From positions 1,364,001 through 1,428,000 of the forward strand of contig NZ_CP131131.1 of assembly GCF_033705735.1 (NCBI RefSeq): a stretch of 64,000 nt of DNA. The letters are read 5' to 3'. Positions 26,189 to 34,359 of the stretch are shown in pieces (positions within the stretch are counted from its first letter, which is position 1; the number at the start of each line of letters is the position of its first letter). Both the position numbers and the translations under genes were made by a program. The notes below the pieces were generated by a model. It saw nothing but the letters and a program-made list of their open reading frames with translations. It was not told the origin of the DNA and searched no databases. Origin of the DNA: Shinella zoogloeoides. Lineage in GTDB: Bacteria; Pseudomonadota; Alphaproteobacteria; Rhizobiales; Rhizobiaceae.

Positions 26189-27670
26189 TTAGACCGTGTG
26201 AGGCAATGCGTAGCCGCGCTTGCCCAGCTTGATGAACGTCGACTTCACCTCGGTGAACTCAAGAAGGCCATCCATGCCGTTCTCGCGGCCGAGACCGCTT
26301 TCCTTGAAGCCGCCGAACGGCATCTGAACCGAGGTTTCGAGGAAGGTGTTGACGTAGACCGTCCCGCTCTTGAGTTCACGGGAGACCTGGATCGCCTTGT
26401 CGATGTCCTTCGTCCAGACGCCGTTGCCGAGTCCGTAATTGGTGTCGTTCGCAAACCTGATTGCTTCCTCCGCGGTCTTGAAAGTGGTGACGGCAAGAAC
26501 CGGTCCGAAAATCTCTTCGCGGAAGATCGTCATTTCCGGCGTAACGCCGGAGAAGATGGTCGGAGCAACGAAATAGCCCTTGCCGAGACCATTATCGGTC
26601 AGGCGTTCGCCGCCGATCTCCAGTTTTGCACCTTGCTCGACACCCGTCCTGATGTAGCCGAGTACCTTTTCCATGTGCTGCTCGTGGATGAGCGCACCGA
26701 CGTCAGCTTGTTCGTCGTCCGGCAGGCCGATACGGATTTTCCGCGAGCGCTCGACAAGCTGCCTGATGAAATCGTCGGCAATGGACTCCTCTATCAGCAG
26801 GCGGGTCCCTTGAACGCATTCCTCACCCTGGTTGAGAATATAGCCGAATGCGATGCCGTCGATGGCCGAGTCGATGTCGGCATCGGCGAAGACGATGTTC
26901 GCCGCCTTGCCACCGAGCTCCAGGCCGACGCGCTTCATCTGCTCTGCACAACGCTGCGCGATCCGCTTGCCGACCACGGTCGAACCCGTGAAGGAAATCA
27001 TGTCGACACCGGGGTGACCCGTGAGCGCCTCGCCAACGGTACGGCCGGAGCCTGTCACGACGTTGATCACGCCGTCCGGAATGCCGGCTTCCCTGGCGAG
27101 CGCAGCGACTTCCAGCGTCGTGCCCGCGGTCAGCTCCGACGGCTTGATGACGACCGTGCAGCCAGCTGCCAGCGCGAAGGGAAGCTTCTGGAAGAGCGTG
27201 ACGAGCGGGAAATTCCAGGGCGTGATCATGCCGATGACGCCGCGGGGCTCGCGGCTCACCAGGCCGAGGTTCGCATCCCCGATATTGTTCACGAGGTCGC
27301 CCGGAATCTGGTAGGCGAGAGCGGCAGCGTAACGCCCGAGCTCGATGGCCCATTCCGTCTCGCCCTTCGCGAAGCGAATGGGCTTGCCGACTTCCTCGGC
27401 CTCGATCGTCGCGAGCCTGTCGGTGTCGCGCACGATCAGTTCAAGCCAGCGGGTGATAGCTTTGGCGCGCTCCGAACCGGGAATGCCGGACCAGATCGAC
27501 CGGTTGTCGAAGGCTGCCCGAGCTGCCGCGACGGCCGCACCGACCTCCCCTTCGCCACCTTCCGCGAAACGGGCGAGCGGCGCACCGTGAGCGGGCGAAG
27601 TCCGTTCAATCGTCCTGGCTGTCTTGAGCCACCCGCCGTTGATCCACAATCCATATTCTCTAACGGTCAT
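26189..27670 (-). CDS. NAD(P)-dependent aldehyde dehydrogenase (betaine-aldehyde/gamma-aminobutyraldehyde type)
   Basis: The 493 aa enzyme has all ALDH landmarks: the oxyanion Asn153 in PWNFPL, Lys176 in KPSE, FTGST at 227, the general base Glu251 in LELGGK and the nucleophile Cys285 in GEECVQGT, plus a C-terminal EVKSTFIKLG. It oxidises an aldehyde to the acid in the cytoplasm. An AAAGGAAA site precedes the ATG. It sits 34 bases after the ABC ATPase gene in the LacI-flanked leftward operon, so the aldehyde probably derives from the imported substrate. Confidence 0.92.
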   Translation of the reverse strand: MTVREYGLWINGGWLKTARTIERTSPAHGAPLARFAEGGEGEVGAAVAAARAAFDNRSIWSGIPGSERAKAITRWLELIVRDTDRLATIEAEEVGKPIRFAKGETEWAIELGRYAAALAYQIPGDLVNNIGDANLGLVSREPRGVIGMITPWNFPLVTLFQKLPFALAAGCTVVIKPSELTAGTTLEVAALAREAGIPDGVINVVTGSGRTVGEALTGHPGVDMISFTGSTVVGKRIAQRCAEQMKRVGLELGGKAANIVFADADIDSAIDGIAFGYILNQGEECVQGTRLLIEESIADDFIRQLVERSRKIRIGLPDDEQADVGALIHEQHMEKVLGYIRTGVEQGAKLEIGGERLTDNGLGKGYFVAPTIFSGVTPEMTIFREEIFGPVLAVTTFKTAEEAIRFANDTNYGLGNGVWTKDIDKAIQVSRELKSGTVYVNTFLETSVQMPFGGFKESGLGRENGMDGLLEFTEVKSTFIKLGKRGYALPHTV

Positions 27671-27704
27671 CGGTATTTCCTTTCAGTTTCTGCGGCGACG
27701 GTGG

Positions 27705-28790
27705 TCAGTGGCGCACCACGGCGTCATCGTTGGCCACGACACGCAGCAATTCGGACGGAGCGACAACTCCGATCGTGTCTCCCGCCTTCACCGTGGTCCT
27801 GTCGGTGACGATGACGAAGCGGACGTCACCCACGCTGACATAGATGTTCGTGGTCTGCCCGAGCGGCTCGACCAGCTCGACAAGCGCGTCCGTCGCGCCC
27901 TGTGCGCCGGCTTTCGCAACGATCAGGTGCTCCGGCCGGATGCCCAGGAGCAGGCCGCCGTTGCCGTCAACGATCTGTGCTGCAAACGCGCGCTCGTCTT
28001 CGCAAAGCGAATGGGCAAAGTTCGGAAGGATGCAGGTAACGGTGCCACCGGCCTTGAGCTGCGCGGGGAACAGGTTCATCGGCGGCGACCCGATGAACTC
28101 CGCGACGAAGCGCGTCTTGGGCCGGTCATAGATTTCGAGCGGCGAGGCCACCTGGACCATGTTGCCCCTGCTCATGACCGCGATACGGTCCGCCATCGCC
28201 ATCGCTTCGATCTGGTCGTGCGTGACGTAGATCGTGGTGATGCCGAGGTTCGTGACGAGCTTCTTGATCTCCGTGCGCATGACGGCGCGCAGCTTTGCGT
28301 CAAGATTGGACAACGGCTCGTCCATGAGGAATACCTTGGGGTTGCGAACGAGCGCCCGCGCGAGCGAAACGCGCTGACGCTGGCCTCCCGAAAGCTGCGA
28401 TGGCTTGCGCTGGAGCAGTTCGCCAAGCCCGAGCTTTTCAGCGGTGTCCTCCACCTTGCGTGCACGCTCGCGGACGTCGAGCTTGCGGATCTTCAGGGGA
28501 AACTCGATGTTCTTGAAGACCGTCATGTTCGGGTAGAGACCGTAGTCCTGGAACGCCATGGCGATATCGCGGTGGCGAGGCTCGGCGTAGGTCATGTCGG
28601 CGCCGTCGATGCTGATGCGGCCGGCTGTAGGCAGCTCCAGGCCGGCGACCATGCGCAGGGTCGTGGTCTTTCCGCAGCCCGAAGGACCGAGCATCACGAA
28701 GAACTCGCCGTCCTTGATATCGACGGAAACGCCGTTGACGACCTTCAGTGCGCCGAACTGCTTGTAGACGGTATCGATATTGATTGCCAT
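27705..28790 (-). CDS. CUT1-type ABC transporter ATP-binding protein (MalK/UgpC family)
   Basis: The 361 aa ATPase has Walker A GPSGCGKTT near residue 37, the Q-loop, signature LSGGQRQR, Walker B VFLMDEPLSNLDAKLR, switch His in YVTHDQIEAM, and the C-terminal TOBE domain (GIRPEHLIV). MalK-type ATPases couple to separate permease pairs as encoded upstream. The gap to the permease gene is 12 bases. Substrate could be a sugar, polyol or oligosaccharide. Confidence 0.93.
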   Translation of the reverse strand: MAINIDTVYKQFGALKVVNGVSVDIKDGEFFVMLGPSGCGKTTTLRMVAGLELPTAGRISIDGADMTYAEPRHRDIAMAFQDYGLYPNMTVFKNIEFPLKIRKLDVRERARKVEDTAEKLGLGELLQRKPSQLSGGQRQRVSLARALVRNPKVFLMDEPLSNLDAKLRAVMRTEIKKLVTNLGITTIYVTHDQIEAMAMADRIAVMSRGNMVQVASPLEIYDRPKTRFVAEFIGSPPMNLFPAQLKAGGTVTCILPNFAHSLCEDERAFAAQIVDGNGGLLLGIRPEHLIVAKAGAQGATDALVELVEPLGQTTNIYVSVGDVRFVIVTDRTTVKAGDTIGVVAPSELLRVVANDDAVVRH

Positions 28791-28802
28791 TTCGAGAATT
28801 CC

Positions 28803-29642
28803 TTACCCTTTGACCGCGCCGAGCGTGAGGCCGCGGACGAGGTAGCGTTGCATCAGAAGAACGAGGACGACGACGGGAAGCGACATCATCACGCCGGCTG
28901 CGGAGGCGAGCCCCCAGGCGATGGCCTTTGGCTTGATCGCGTTGGCGGCGATGACGGGAAGCGTCTTGGCCTCCTGCGAGGTCAGCATGCTGGCGAGCAG
29001 GAACTCGTTCCAGGCGAACATGAAGACGATGACCATCGTCGCGGCGAGGCCCGGCAACAGAAGCGGAAGCGTGACGCGCCAGAAGGTTTCGAAGCGGCTG
29101 CAGCCGTCGATCATGGCCGCCTCCTCGATGGACTGCGGAATATCCTGGATGAAGACGCGCATGACCCAGACGACGAAGGGCAGGCCGGAGAGGGCGTAAG
29201 CCGCGATCAGCAGCCAGGGCGTATCGAAAATCCCCAGCTGGCGGGCGATGATGAACATCGGAATGACGCTCACGATCGGCGGCAGCATGCGGAGCGAAAG
29301 GATCTCGAAGGCGAGGAATTCCTTGCCCTTGACGTCGAAGCGGGCGAGCGCGTAGGCCGCCATCGTTCCCGCCGCCATCGCGATGCAGGTGGCGAGGCCG
29401 ACGATCAGCGCGCTGTTCAGCAGGGCCTGCCATGCGTTCAGCTCGGTGAAGAGCTGTGTATAGTTCGCCAGGGTCGGCGAGAAGCTCCAGACCGGGGGAT
29501 AGGCCGAAATGTCGACTTCGCTCTTGAAGGAGGAAGTCACCATCCAGAAAATCGGGAACGCGAAGAAGAGCGCGGCGGCGATCGCCAAGCCATATGCAGC
29601 CAGCGCGCCGGCGCCGCTCTTGAGAATTCGGCTGTTCGACAT
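28803..29642 (-). CDS. CUT1-type ABC permease (MalG-like)
   Basis: The 279 aa protein has six hydrophobic segments and the EAA loop QSIEEAAMIDGCSRFETFWRV typical of MalG-type permeases. The start at 29640-29642 is set by AGGAG; earlier in-frame codons lie within the MalF-like gene. It forms a heterodimer with the 315 aa permease encoded 11 bases upstream. Confidence 0.92.
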   Translation of the reverse strand: MSNSRILKSGAGALAAYGLAIAAALFFAFPIFWMVTSSFKSEVDISAYPPVWSFSPTLANYTQLFTELNAWQALLNSALIVGLATCIAMAAGTMAAYALARFDVKGKEFLAFEILSLRMLPPIVSVIPMFIIARQLGIFDTPWLLIAAYALSGLPFVVWVMRVFIQDIPQSIEEAAMIDGCSRFETFWRVTLPLLLPGLAATMVIVFMFAWNEFLLASMLTSQEAKTLPVIAANAIKPKAIAWGLASAAGVMMSLPVVVLVLLMQRYLVRGLTLGAVKG

Positions 29643-29653
29643 GAGCGATCTCC

Positions 29654-30601
29654 TCAGCGGTTTTCTTTGTCGGCGACCAGCTTCAGGAAGCCGGTGAGAT
29701 TCACGAAGACGAGGACGACGACGAGCACGATGACAAGGGCGATCCACGAGAGCGCCGAGCCGTAGCCCAGATCGAAGATGCGGAAGTTCACCCGCTGGAG
29801 ATAGACGCTGAGGAGGTCCGTCGCGAAGTCCGGGCCGCCGCGCGTGATGATGTAGACGGTGTCATAGGTGCGGAAGGCGTCGACGATGCGAAGAAGGGTC
29901 GCAATGACGATCACCGGCTTCAGCATCGGCAGGGTCACGTTCATGAACGTGGCAAGGTGCCCTGCCCCATCGATCGCGGCGGCTTCGAACGGGCTCTTGG
30001 GGAGAGAGCGGAGCCCTGCGAAGATGATGATGAACATGAACGGCGTCCACTGCCAGACGTCGACGAGGATCACCGAGGCGAGCGCGCTCGAGGGTGAACT
30101 GGCCCAGGACAGATGGCTCACACCGATCAGCGAGAGCAAATAGTTCAGGACGCCGAGATCAGGCATCATCATCGTGCGCCATGTGATGCCGACGGCGATC
30201 GGCGTGATCAGCATCGGAATGAGCAGGAAGGTGCGCAGGACCACGAAGCCGAAACGGTACTGATTGAACAGCAGCGCCAGAAGCACGGCCAACGTCAGGG
30301 AAAGCGCGACGCTGATTGCCGTGAAGGCGAGGGTCAGGCCGACGGAGTACCAGAACTGGCCATCGCCGAAGGCGCGGGCGTAGTTCGCGAACCCGATAAA
30401 CGAGTAGGACGTGCCGAATGTCGGGTTGTAATTGGTCAGCGATATGTAGAGCGAATGCAGCAGCGGATAGAGGCCGACGATCGTCATGATGATCATCGTC
30501 GGCGCAAGCAGGAGCGTAGGAACGCTCTTCTCGCCCGCGCGGACCGCCTTCGTCGCACCCAGCTGCAAAGCCGGCGCGTTGATGGTGCCACTTTTGGCCA
30601 T
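29654..30601 (-). CDS. CUT1-type ABC permease (MalF-like)
   Basis: This 315 aa inner-membrane permease has six predicted helices and an EAA loop (LPKSPFEAAAIDGAGHLATFMNV). Its ATG at 30599-30601 follows GGGGAA; a TTG five codons upstream is inside that site. It is the second gene of the operon, after the binding protein and a strong stem-loop. Confidence 0.92.
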   Translation of the reverse strand: MAKSGTINAPALQLGATKAVRAGEKSVPTLLLAPTMIIMTIVGLYPLLHSLYISLTNYNPTFGTSYSFIGFANYARAFGDGQFWYSVGLTLAFTAISVALSLTLAVLLALLFNQYRFGFVVLRTFLLIPMLITPIAVGITWRTMMMPDLGVLNYLLSLIGVSHLSWASSPSSALASVILVDVWQWTPFMFIIIFAGLRSLPKSPFEAAAIDGAGHLATFMNVTLPMLKPVIVIATLLRIVDAFRTYDTVYIITRGGPDFATDLLSVYLQRVNFRIFDLGYGSALSWIALVIVLVVVLVFVNLTGFLKLVADKENR

Positions 30602-30622
30602 TTTCAAGTTCCCCAATAGAAA

Positions 30623-30647
30623 CGGGCATGGCCAGCAGCCATGCCCG
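30623..30647 (-). other. Perfect intercistronic stem-loop after the binding-protein gene
   Basis: CGGGCATGGC and GCCATGCCCG form a perfect 10 bp stem with the 5-base loop CAGCA (given on the plus strand). It lies 14 bases after the stop of the solute-binding-protein gene. The position suggests transcript-ratio control; no U tract follows. Confidence 0.6.
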
Positions 30648-30661
30648 CGACACGCTTTCGG

Positions 30662-31963
30662 TCAGGTGCGGATGACGGAAGCCAGCGCGGCCTCGGCGTC
30701 TTCCATCGCCTGTTGAGGTGTCTTGCGACCGTTCACGCCCGCAAGGATGTTTTCGTAGAGCACCCGCTGCACTTCGACCGCATTGGTCAGGCGATACGGC
30801 GGGATCGAAACCGGGGTCGTACCGCGTGCCGGGAAGTCCCGGAAAGCCTGCAGCATCGGCACCTTGGCGACGATTTCAGGATTGTCGATGTCCGCCTGGA
30901 GGCAAAGCGACGACTCACCGTTCTCGCGGAACAGCTCATAGGCCTGTCCTTCACTCATCCACTTGAGGAACTTGTAGGCCTCCGCCTTGTTTTCCGACGC
31001 GGCATTGATGAGGATCGACCAGCCGCCGACCATCTGCTGTTCGAACTTCTCCGTCGGCGAGACGGTGTAACCGAACTTGCCCTTGAACGGACCGTCCTCG
31101 ATGCCGACGATGACGTCCGACCAGGTGATCATCATTGCAGCCTTGCCCTGCTGCATGATGGAGGAGCCTTCCGCATAGTCGAAGCCTTCGACGCCCTTCG
31201 GCGTGAAGGGCAGCACCTCGCGCAGGCGCTCGATCGCGCGGGCGCCCTGGCCCTCGGAATTGAACACCACCTTGTTGTTCTCGTCGAGCACGCCGTCGTC
31301 GTTCGGGGCGATCTTGGTCATGCCTATCAGGCGGCTGCCCCAGTCGCCGCTCATATGCGCGTCCTGACCGCCGAGCAGCAGGACGTTGCCCGCGACGTCA
31401 TCCGAATGCAGCTTCTCGGCCGCGTCGCGATATTCGTCCCAGTTCGTCGGCACCTTCGTGATGCCGGCCTTTTCGAACAGATCCTTGCGATAGACGAAGA
31501 CCGGGGTCGTCATGACGAGCGGCAGGCCCCAGCGCTTGCCGTCGTACTCCGTATAGGTCGTCGAGGCAGGCGCAAGTTTGCTCACGCTGATTTCCGGCAG
31601 CGAGGCGTCTTCCGCGCGGATATCCTCGAACGCGCTTGCCCAGCCGTTGCGCAGCGGCTGCCGGATCCAGAGATTGTCGGTGGTGAAGATATCGAAGGTG
31701 CTGGAACCCTGGCTGAGTTCGATCAGCAGCTTCTCGTAATGGGCTTCATAAGGATTGCCTTCGCCCGTGATCTGCGCGCCGGTATATGCCTTCGCGACGC
31801 CGCCGGTAAGAGCGCCGGCCCAGGCGGTGTTGCTGTTCAGGATGTTCAACGTGCTCGCGGCCCATGCGCGGGTCGCTGGAGATAGCGTTGTCGCCGCCGC
31901 CCCGATGGCCAGCATCTTGAGCAGAGTTCGGCGCTTGAGTTCAGGTGTGAAATGTCCATGCAT
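30662..31963 (-). CDS. Extracellular solute-binding protein of CUT1 importer, Tat-type signal
   Basis: The 433 aa protein begins with a twin-arginine-like leader ([26 protein letters not shown], cleavage about residue 35) and is otherwise a family-1 solute-binding protein: INILNSN-like start, [27 protein letters not shown] and [23 protein letters not shown]. Tat export implies folding in the cytoplasm. It is the first gene leftward from the LacI operator at 32019. Confidence 0.88.
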   Translation of the reverse strand: MHGHFTPELKRRTLLKMLAIGAAATTLSPATRAWAASTLNILNSNTAWAGALTGGVAKAYTGAQITGEGNPYEAHYEKLLIELSQGSSTFDIFTTDNLWIRQPLRNGWASAFEDIRAEDASLPEISVSKLAPASTTYTEYDGKRWGLPLVMTTPVFVYRKDLFEKAGITKVPTNWDEYRDAAEKLHSDDVAGNVLLLGGQDAHMSGDWGSRLIGMTKIAPNDDGVLDENNKVVFNSEGQGARAIERLREVLPFTPKGVEGFDYAEGSSIMQQGKAAMMITWSDVIVGIEDGPFKGKFGYTVSPTEKFEQQMVGGWSILINAASENKAEAYKFLKWMSEGQAYELFRENGESSLCLQADIDNPEIVAKVPMLQAFRDFPARGTTPVSIPPYRLTNAVEVQRVLYENILAGVNGRKTPQQAMEDAEAALASVIRT

Positions 31964-32018
31964 CGTTTGGGCTCCCCAATTTATTGATTGCGCGACGCAG
32001 CCGCCTATGTGCGAGCTA

Positions 32019-32030
32019 GTAAACGTTTAC
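32019..32030. promoter_or_regulatory. LacI-family operator, copy 1
   Basis: GTAAACGTTTAC is a perfect 12 bp palindrome with the central CG typical of LacI/GalR operators. It lies between the leftward ABC operon (56 bp before the binding-protein start) and the lacI-type gene. Two related sites precede the rightward catabolic operon. Confidence 0.75.
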
Positions 32031-32157
32031 CAGAATGCACCAGGAATATCCGTTGTCAATCCGGATTCTGGCGGGGTGATTGAAATCTGAAGAAATACAT
32101 CCATTATGCATGAGCGGCAGGCAAGGACTTAGGCCCCGCAGGAGCAGTAGAAAATCC

Positions 32158-33204
32158 ATGAAAAACAAACGTCAGACCGGGCGCGGGGTAACGGTTCACG
32201 ATGTGGCGAAGTTGGCAAACGTATCCATCGCCACGGTCTCTCGCGTGCTCAACAAGCCGGAGAATGTGAACAAGGAAATGTCTGAGCGGGTGCTTAAGGC
32301 CGCGGCACAGCTTGGATACACGACAAATTCCGCCGGCAAGGCCCTGCGCCTGGCGCGCACCCGCACGATCGGTACGCTCCTGCCACGTCTCGACGACCCG
32401 ATCTTTTCCGAACTGGCGCACGGCATCCAGGAAACGCTCTTCGCGCAAGACTATGCGGGCTTTCTTCAGACATCGGGCTACGACAATACAACGATTTTCG
32501 ACGCCGCATTCAGGCTGTTCAACCGCGGAGCTGAAGGATTACTTGTATTTGGACGGGTAGACGACAAACGCTTGCTGGAGTTCATCGAGAAAAACCCGAT
32601 TCCGGTGCTACAGGTATATTCTTACCTAGAGGGTCACCCTCTGCCCTCCGTCGGAATCGATAATGCAAAATGCACGCAGAAAATCGCGGAGCTCATGCTC
32701 CAGTTCGGGCACAAGGACATCGCGCTGATCTCCGGCCCAACGCAAGGCAACGACAGGCAGCAATCCCGACTGAATGCATATGAGCAGATGATGCGGGACC
32801 ACGACCTGAATACGGTCATGCAGGTCGTTCAGCCCGGATATACCATCAATGACGGCGGGCTGGCGTTTCGCAGGATTATCGAGCAAAATCCAAAGGTTAC
32901 GGCCGTAATGTGCAACACCGGCCTTTTGGCCTGCGGGGTTCTCTCGGAGTGCCGGAAACTCGGGATCGACGTTCCCCGCCAGATGTCCGTGAGCGGCTTT
33001 GAAGACATGAGCTTCGCACCCCTTCTTTACCAACCGCTGACGACCCTGTCGGTCCCCGTCGGAGACATGGGGCGCTACGCTGCACGCGCAATGATCGCAA
33101 GCCTTGAGCAAGGCGAAAGCCTGACCTCCATGCAGTTCGAGACCAGCCTGATCTTGCGCAATTCCATTACCGTACCCCCGAAGGCGTCCGACCGCGCGGC
33201 ATAA
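32158..33204 (+). CDS. LacI/GalR-family regulator
   Basis: The 348 aa repressor has the LacI HTH VTVHDVAKLANVSIATVSRVLNKPE at residues 11-35, the hinge helix SAGKALRLARTRTIG, and a periplasmic-binding-like core domain (SELAHGIQETLFAQ, LPSVGIDNA, ISGPTQGNDRQQSRL, VSGFEDMSFAPLLYQPLTTL). ATG at 32158 is chosen over an upstream in-frame ATG at 32110 because the HTH then starts at its usual depth. It lies between two divergent operons, both flanked by AAACGTTT operators, and probably represses both and itself. The ligand is unknown; the core resembles the gluconate/galactose-repressor type. Confidence 0.92.
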   Translation: MKNKRQTGRGVTVHDVAKLANVSIATVSRVLNKPENVNKEMSERVLKAAAQLGYTTNSAGKALRLARTRTIGTLLPRLDDPIFSELAHGIQETLFAQDYAGFLQTSGYDNTTIFDAAFRLFNRGAEGLLVFGRVDDKRLLEFIEKNPIPVLQVYSYLEGHPLPSVGIDNAKCTQKIAELMLQFGHKDIALISGPTQGNDRQQSRLNAYEQMMRDHDLNTVMQVVQPGYTINDGGLAFRRIIEQNPKVTAVMCNTGLLACGVLSECRKLGIDVPRQMSVSGFEDMSFAPLLYQPLTTLSVPVGDMGRYAARAMIASLEQGESLTSMQFETSLILRNSITVPPKASDRAA

Positions 33205-33213
33205 CGCAACGAG

Positions 33214-33225
33214 AAAACGTTTATT
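33214..33225. promoter_or_regulatory. LacI-family operator, copy 2
   Basis: AAAACGTTTATT contains the palindromic core AAACGTTT (33215-33222). It lies just after the lacI-type gene stop and about 90 bp before the proline-racemase-family gene. Confidence 0.6.
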
Positions 33226-33237
33226 GACCGCCCTCCA

Positions 33238-33249
33238 GAAAACGTTTAC
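33238..33249. promoter_or_regulatory. LacI-family operator, copy 3
   Basis: GAAAACGTTTAC repeats the core AAACGTTT with its centre 25 bp from copy 2. Two sites in tandem before the rightward operon suggest cooperative repression. Confidence 0.65.
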
Positions 33250-33315
33250 AAGTCAGCCTCATGAACATCGAACTGGCCTGCCTCAGTTCGACATGCATCA
33301 TGGGGATGGCGAGGA

Positions 33316-34350
33316 ATGCGCTTCAGCAAAATGGTCAATGTCGTCGGCGCCCACGCGGCAGGCGAGCTGAATGAAGTCATAACGGGCGGCGTTCTTCCCG
33401 TCCCCGGCAAGACTATTTTCGAGAAGATGCAGTATCTGGAGAGGAACGGTGACGAGCTTCGTCAGTTTCTCCTCCATGAGCCGCGTGGCAAGGTCTCGCA
33501 GTGCGTGAACCTTGTGCTGCCGGCCACCCATCCGGATGCCGACGCGGGCTTCATCATCATGGAGTCGGAATATTACGTCCCCATGTCCGGCACGAACACC
33601 ATCTGCACGGCTACCGTTCTTCTCGAAACGGGCATGGTGCCGATGATCGAGCCCGTGACGACGCTCACGCTCGAGGCGCCGGCAGGTCTGGTGCGCGTAA
33701 CGGCGCAATGCCGTGACGGCAAATGTGAAAGCATTACGTTCGACAACGTGCCCGCCTTCACCATGGCGCTGGACAGGACGATCGAGGTTCCCGGCCTGGG
33801 CTCGATGGTCGTCGATGTCGCCTATGGCGGCATGATCTACGTCCTCGTCGATGCCCAGAAGTTGGGCTACGGCATCACCCAGGACGAGGCCGCCGAACTG
33901 GTCGATGTCGGCGAGAAGATCAAGCTGGCGGCGGCCGAGCAGATACCTGCCGTCCACCCGGAAAACCCGGAAATCCACACCATCAACCAGACACTGTTCG
34001 CCGGCCCGCTCCGTACCGAGAACGGCGTCAAGCGGGCGAAGAATACAGTGATCGTTTCCCCCGGCAGGCATGACCGGTCGCCCTGCGGAACGGGCACGAG
34101 CGCGCGGCTTGCCGTGATGCACGCGAAGGGGCAGATCGGCGTCGGCGAAAAGTTCGTGCACGAATCCATCATCGGCACCGAGTTCATCGGCGAAATTCTC
34201 GGAACGACGACCGTGGCGGGGCAGACCGCCGTGCGGCCGGCGATCACGGGCTCGGCCTGGATCACCGCTTTCCACCAGTACGTCCTGGATCCGCGCGACC
34301 CGTTCCCGACCGGTTACAAGCTGGGCGACACCTGGAAGACACCAACCTGA
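33316..34350 (+). CDS. Proline racemase superfamily protein (hydroxyproline epimerase/dehydratase-like, Ser/Cys pair)
   Basis: This 344 aa protein has the proline-racemase fold signatures YYVPMSGTNTICTATVLLETG and SPGRHDRSPCGTGTSARLA. Proline racemases and 4-hydroxyproline epimerases use two catalytic cysteines; here the first position is Ser91 (MSG instead of MCG) while the second is Cys257. Loss of one cysteine is known among trans-3-hydroxyproline dehydratases of this superfamily, so dehydratase rather than racemase chemistry is plausible. It is the first gene of the rightward LacI-flanked operon, with a GGGGA site and a 9-base gap to the next gene. It could act on a hydroxylated amino acid other than proline. 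Confidence 0.85.
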   Translation: MRFSKMVNVVGAHAAGELNEVITGGVLPVPGKTIFEKMQYLERNGDELRQFLLHEPRGKVSQCVNLVLPATHPDADAGFIIMESEYYVPMSGTNTICTATVLLETGMVPMIEPVTTLTLEAPAGLVRVTAQCRDGKCESITFDNVPAFTMALDRTIEVPGLGSMVVDVAYGGMIYVLVDAQKLGYGITQDEAAELVDVGEKIKLAAAEQIPAVHPENPEIHTINQTLFAGPLRTENGVKRAKNTVIVSPGRHDRSPCGTGTSARLAVMHAKGQIGVGEKFVHESIIGTEFIGEILGTTTVAGQTAVRPAITGSAWITAFHQYVLDPRDPFPTGYKLGDTWKTPT

Positions 34351-34359
34351 GGATAGCGA

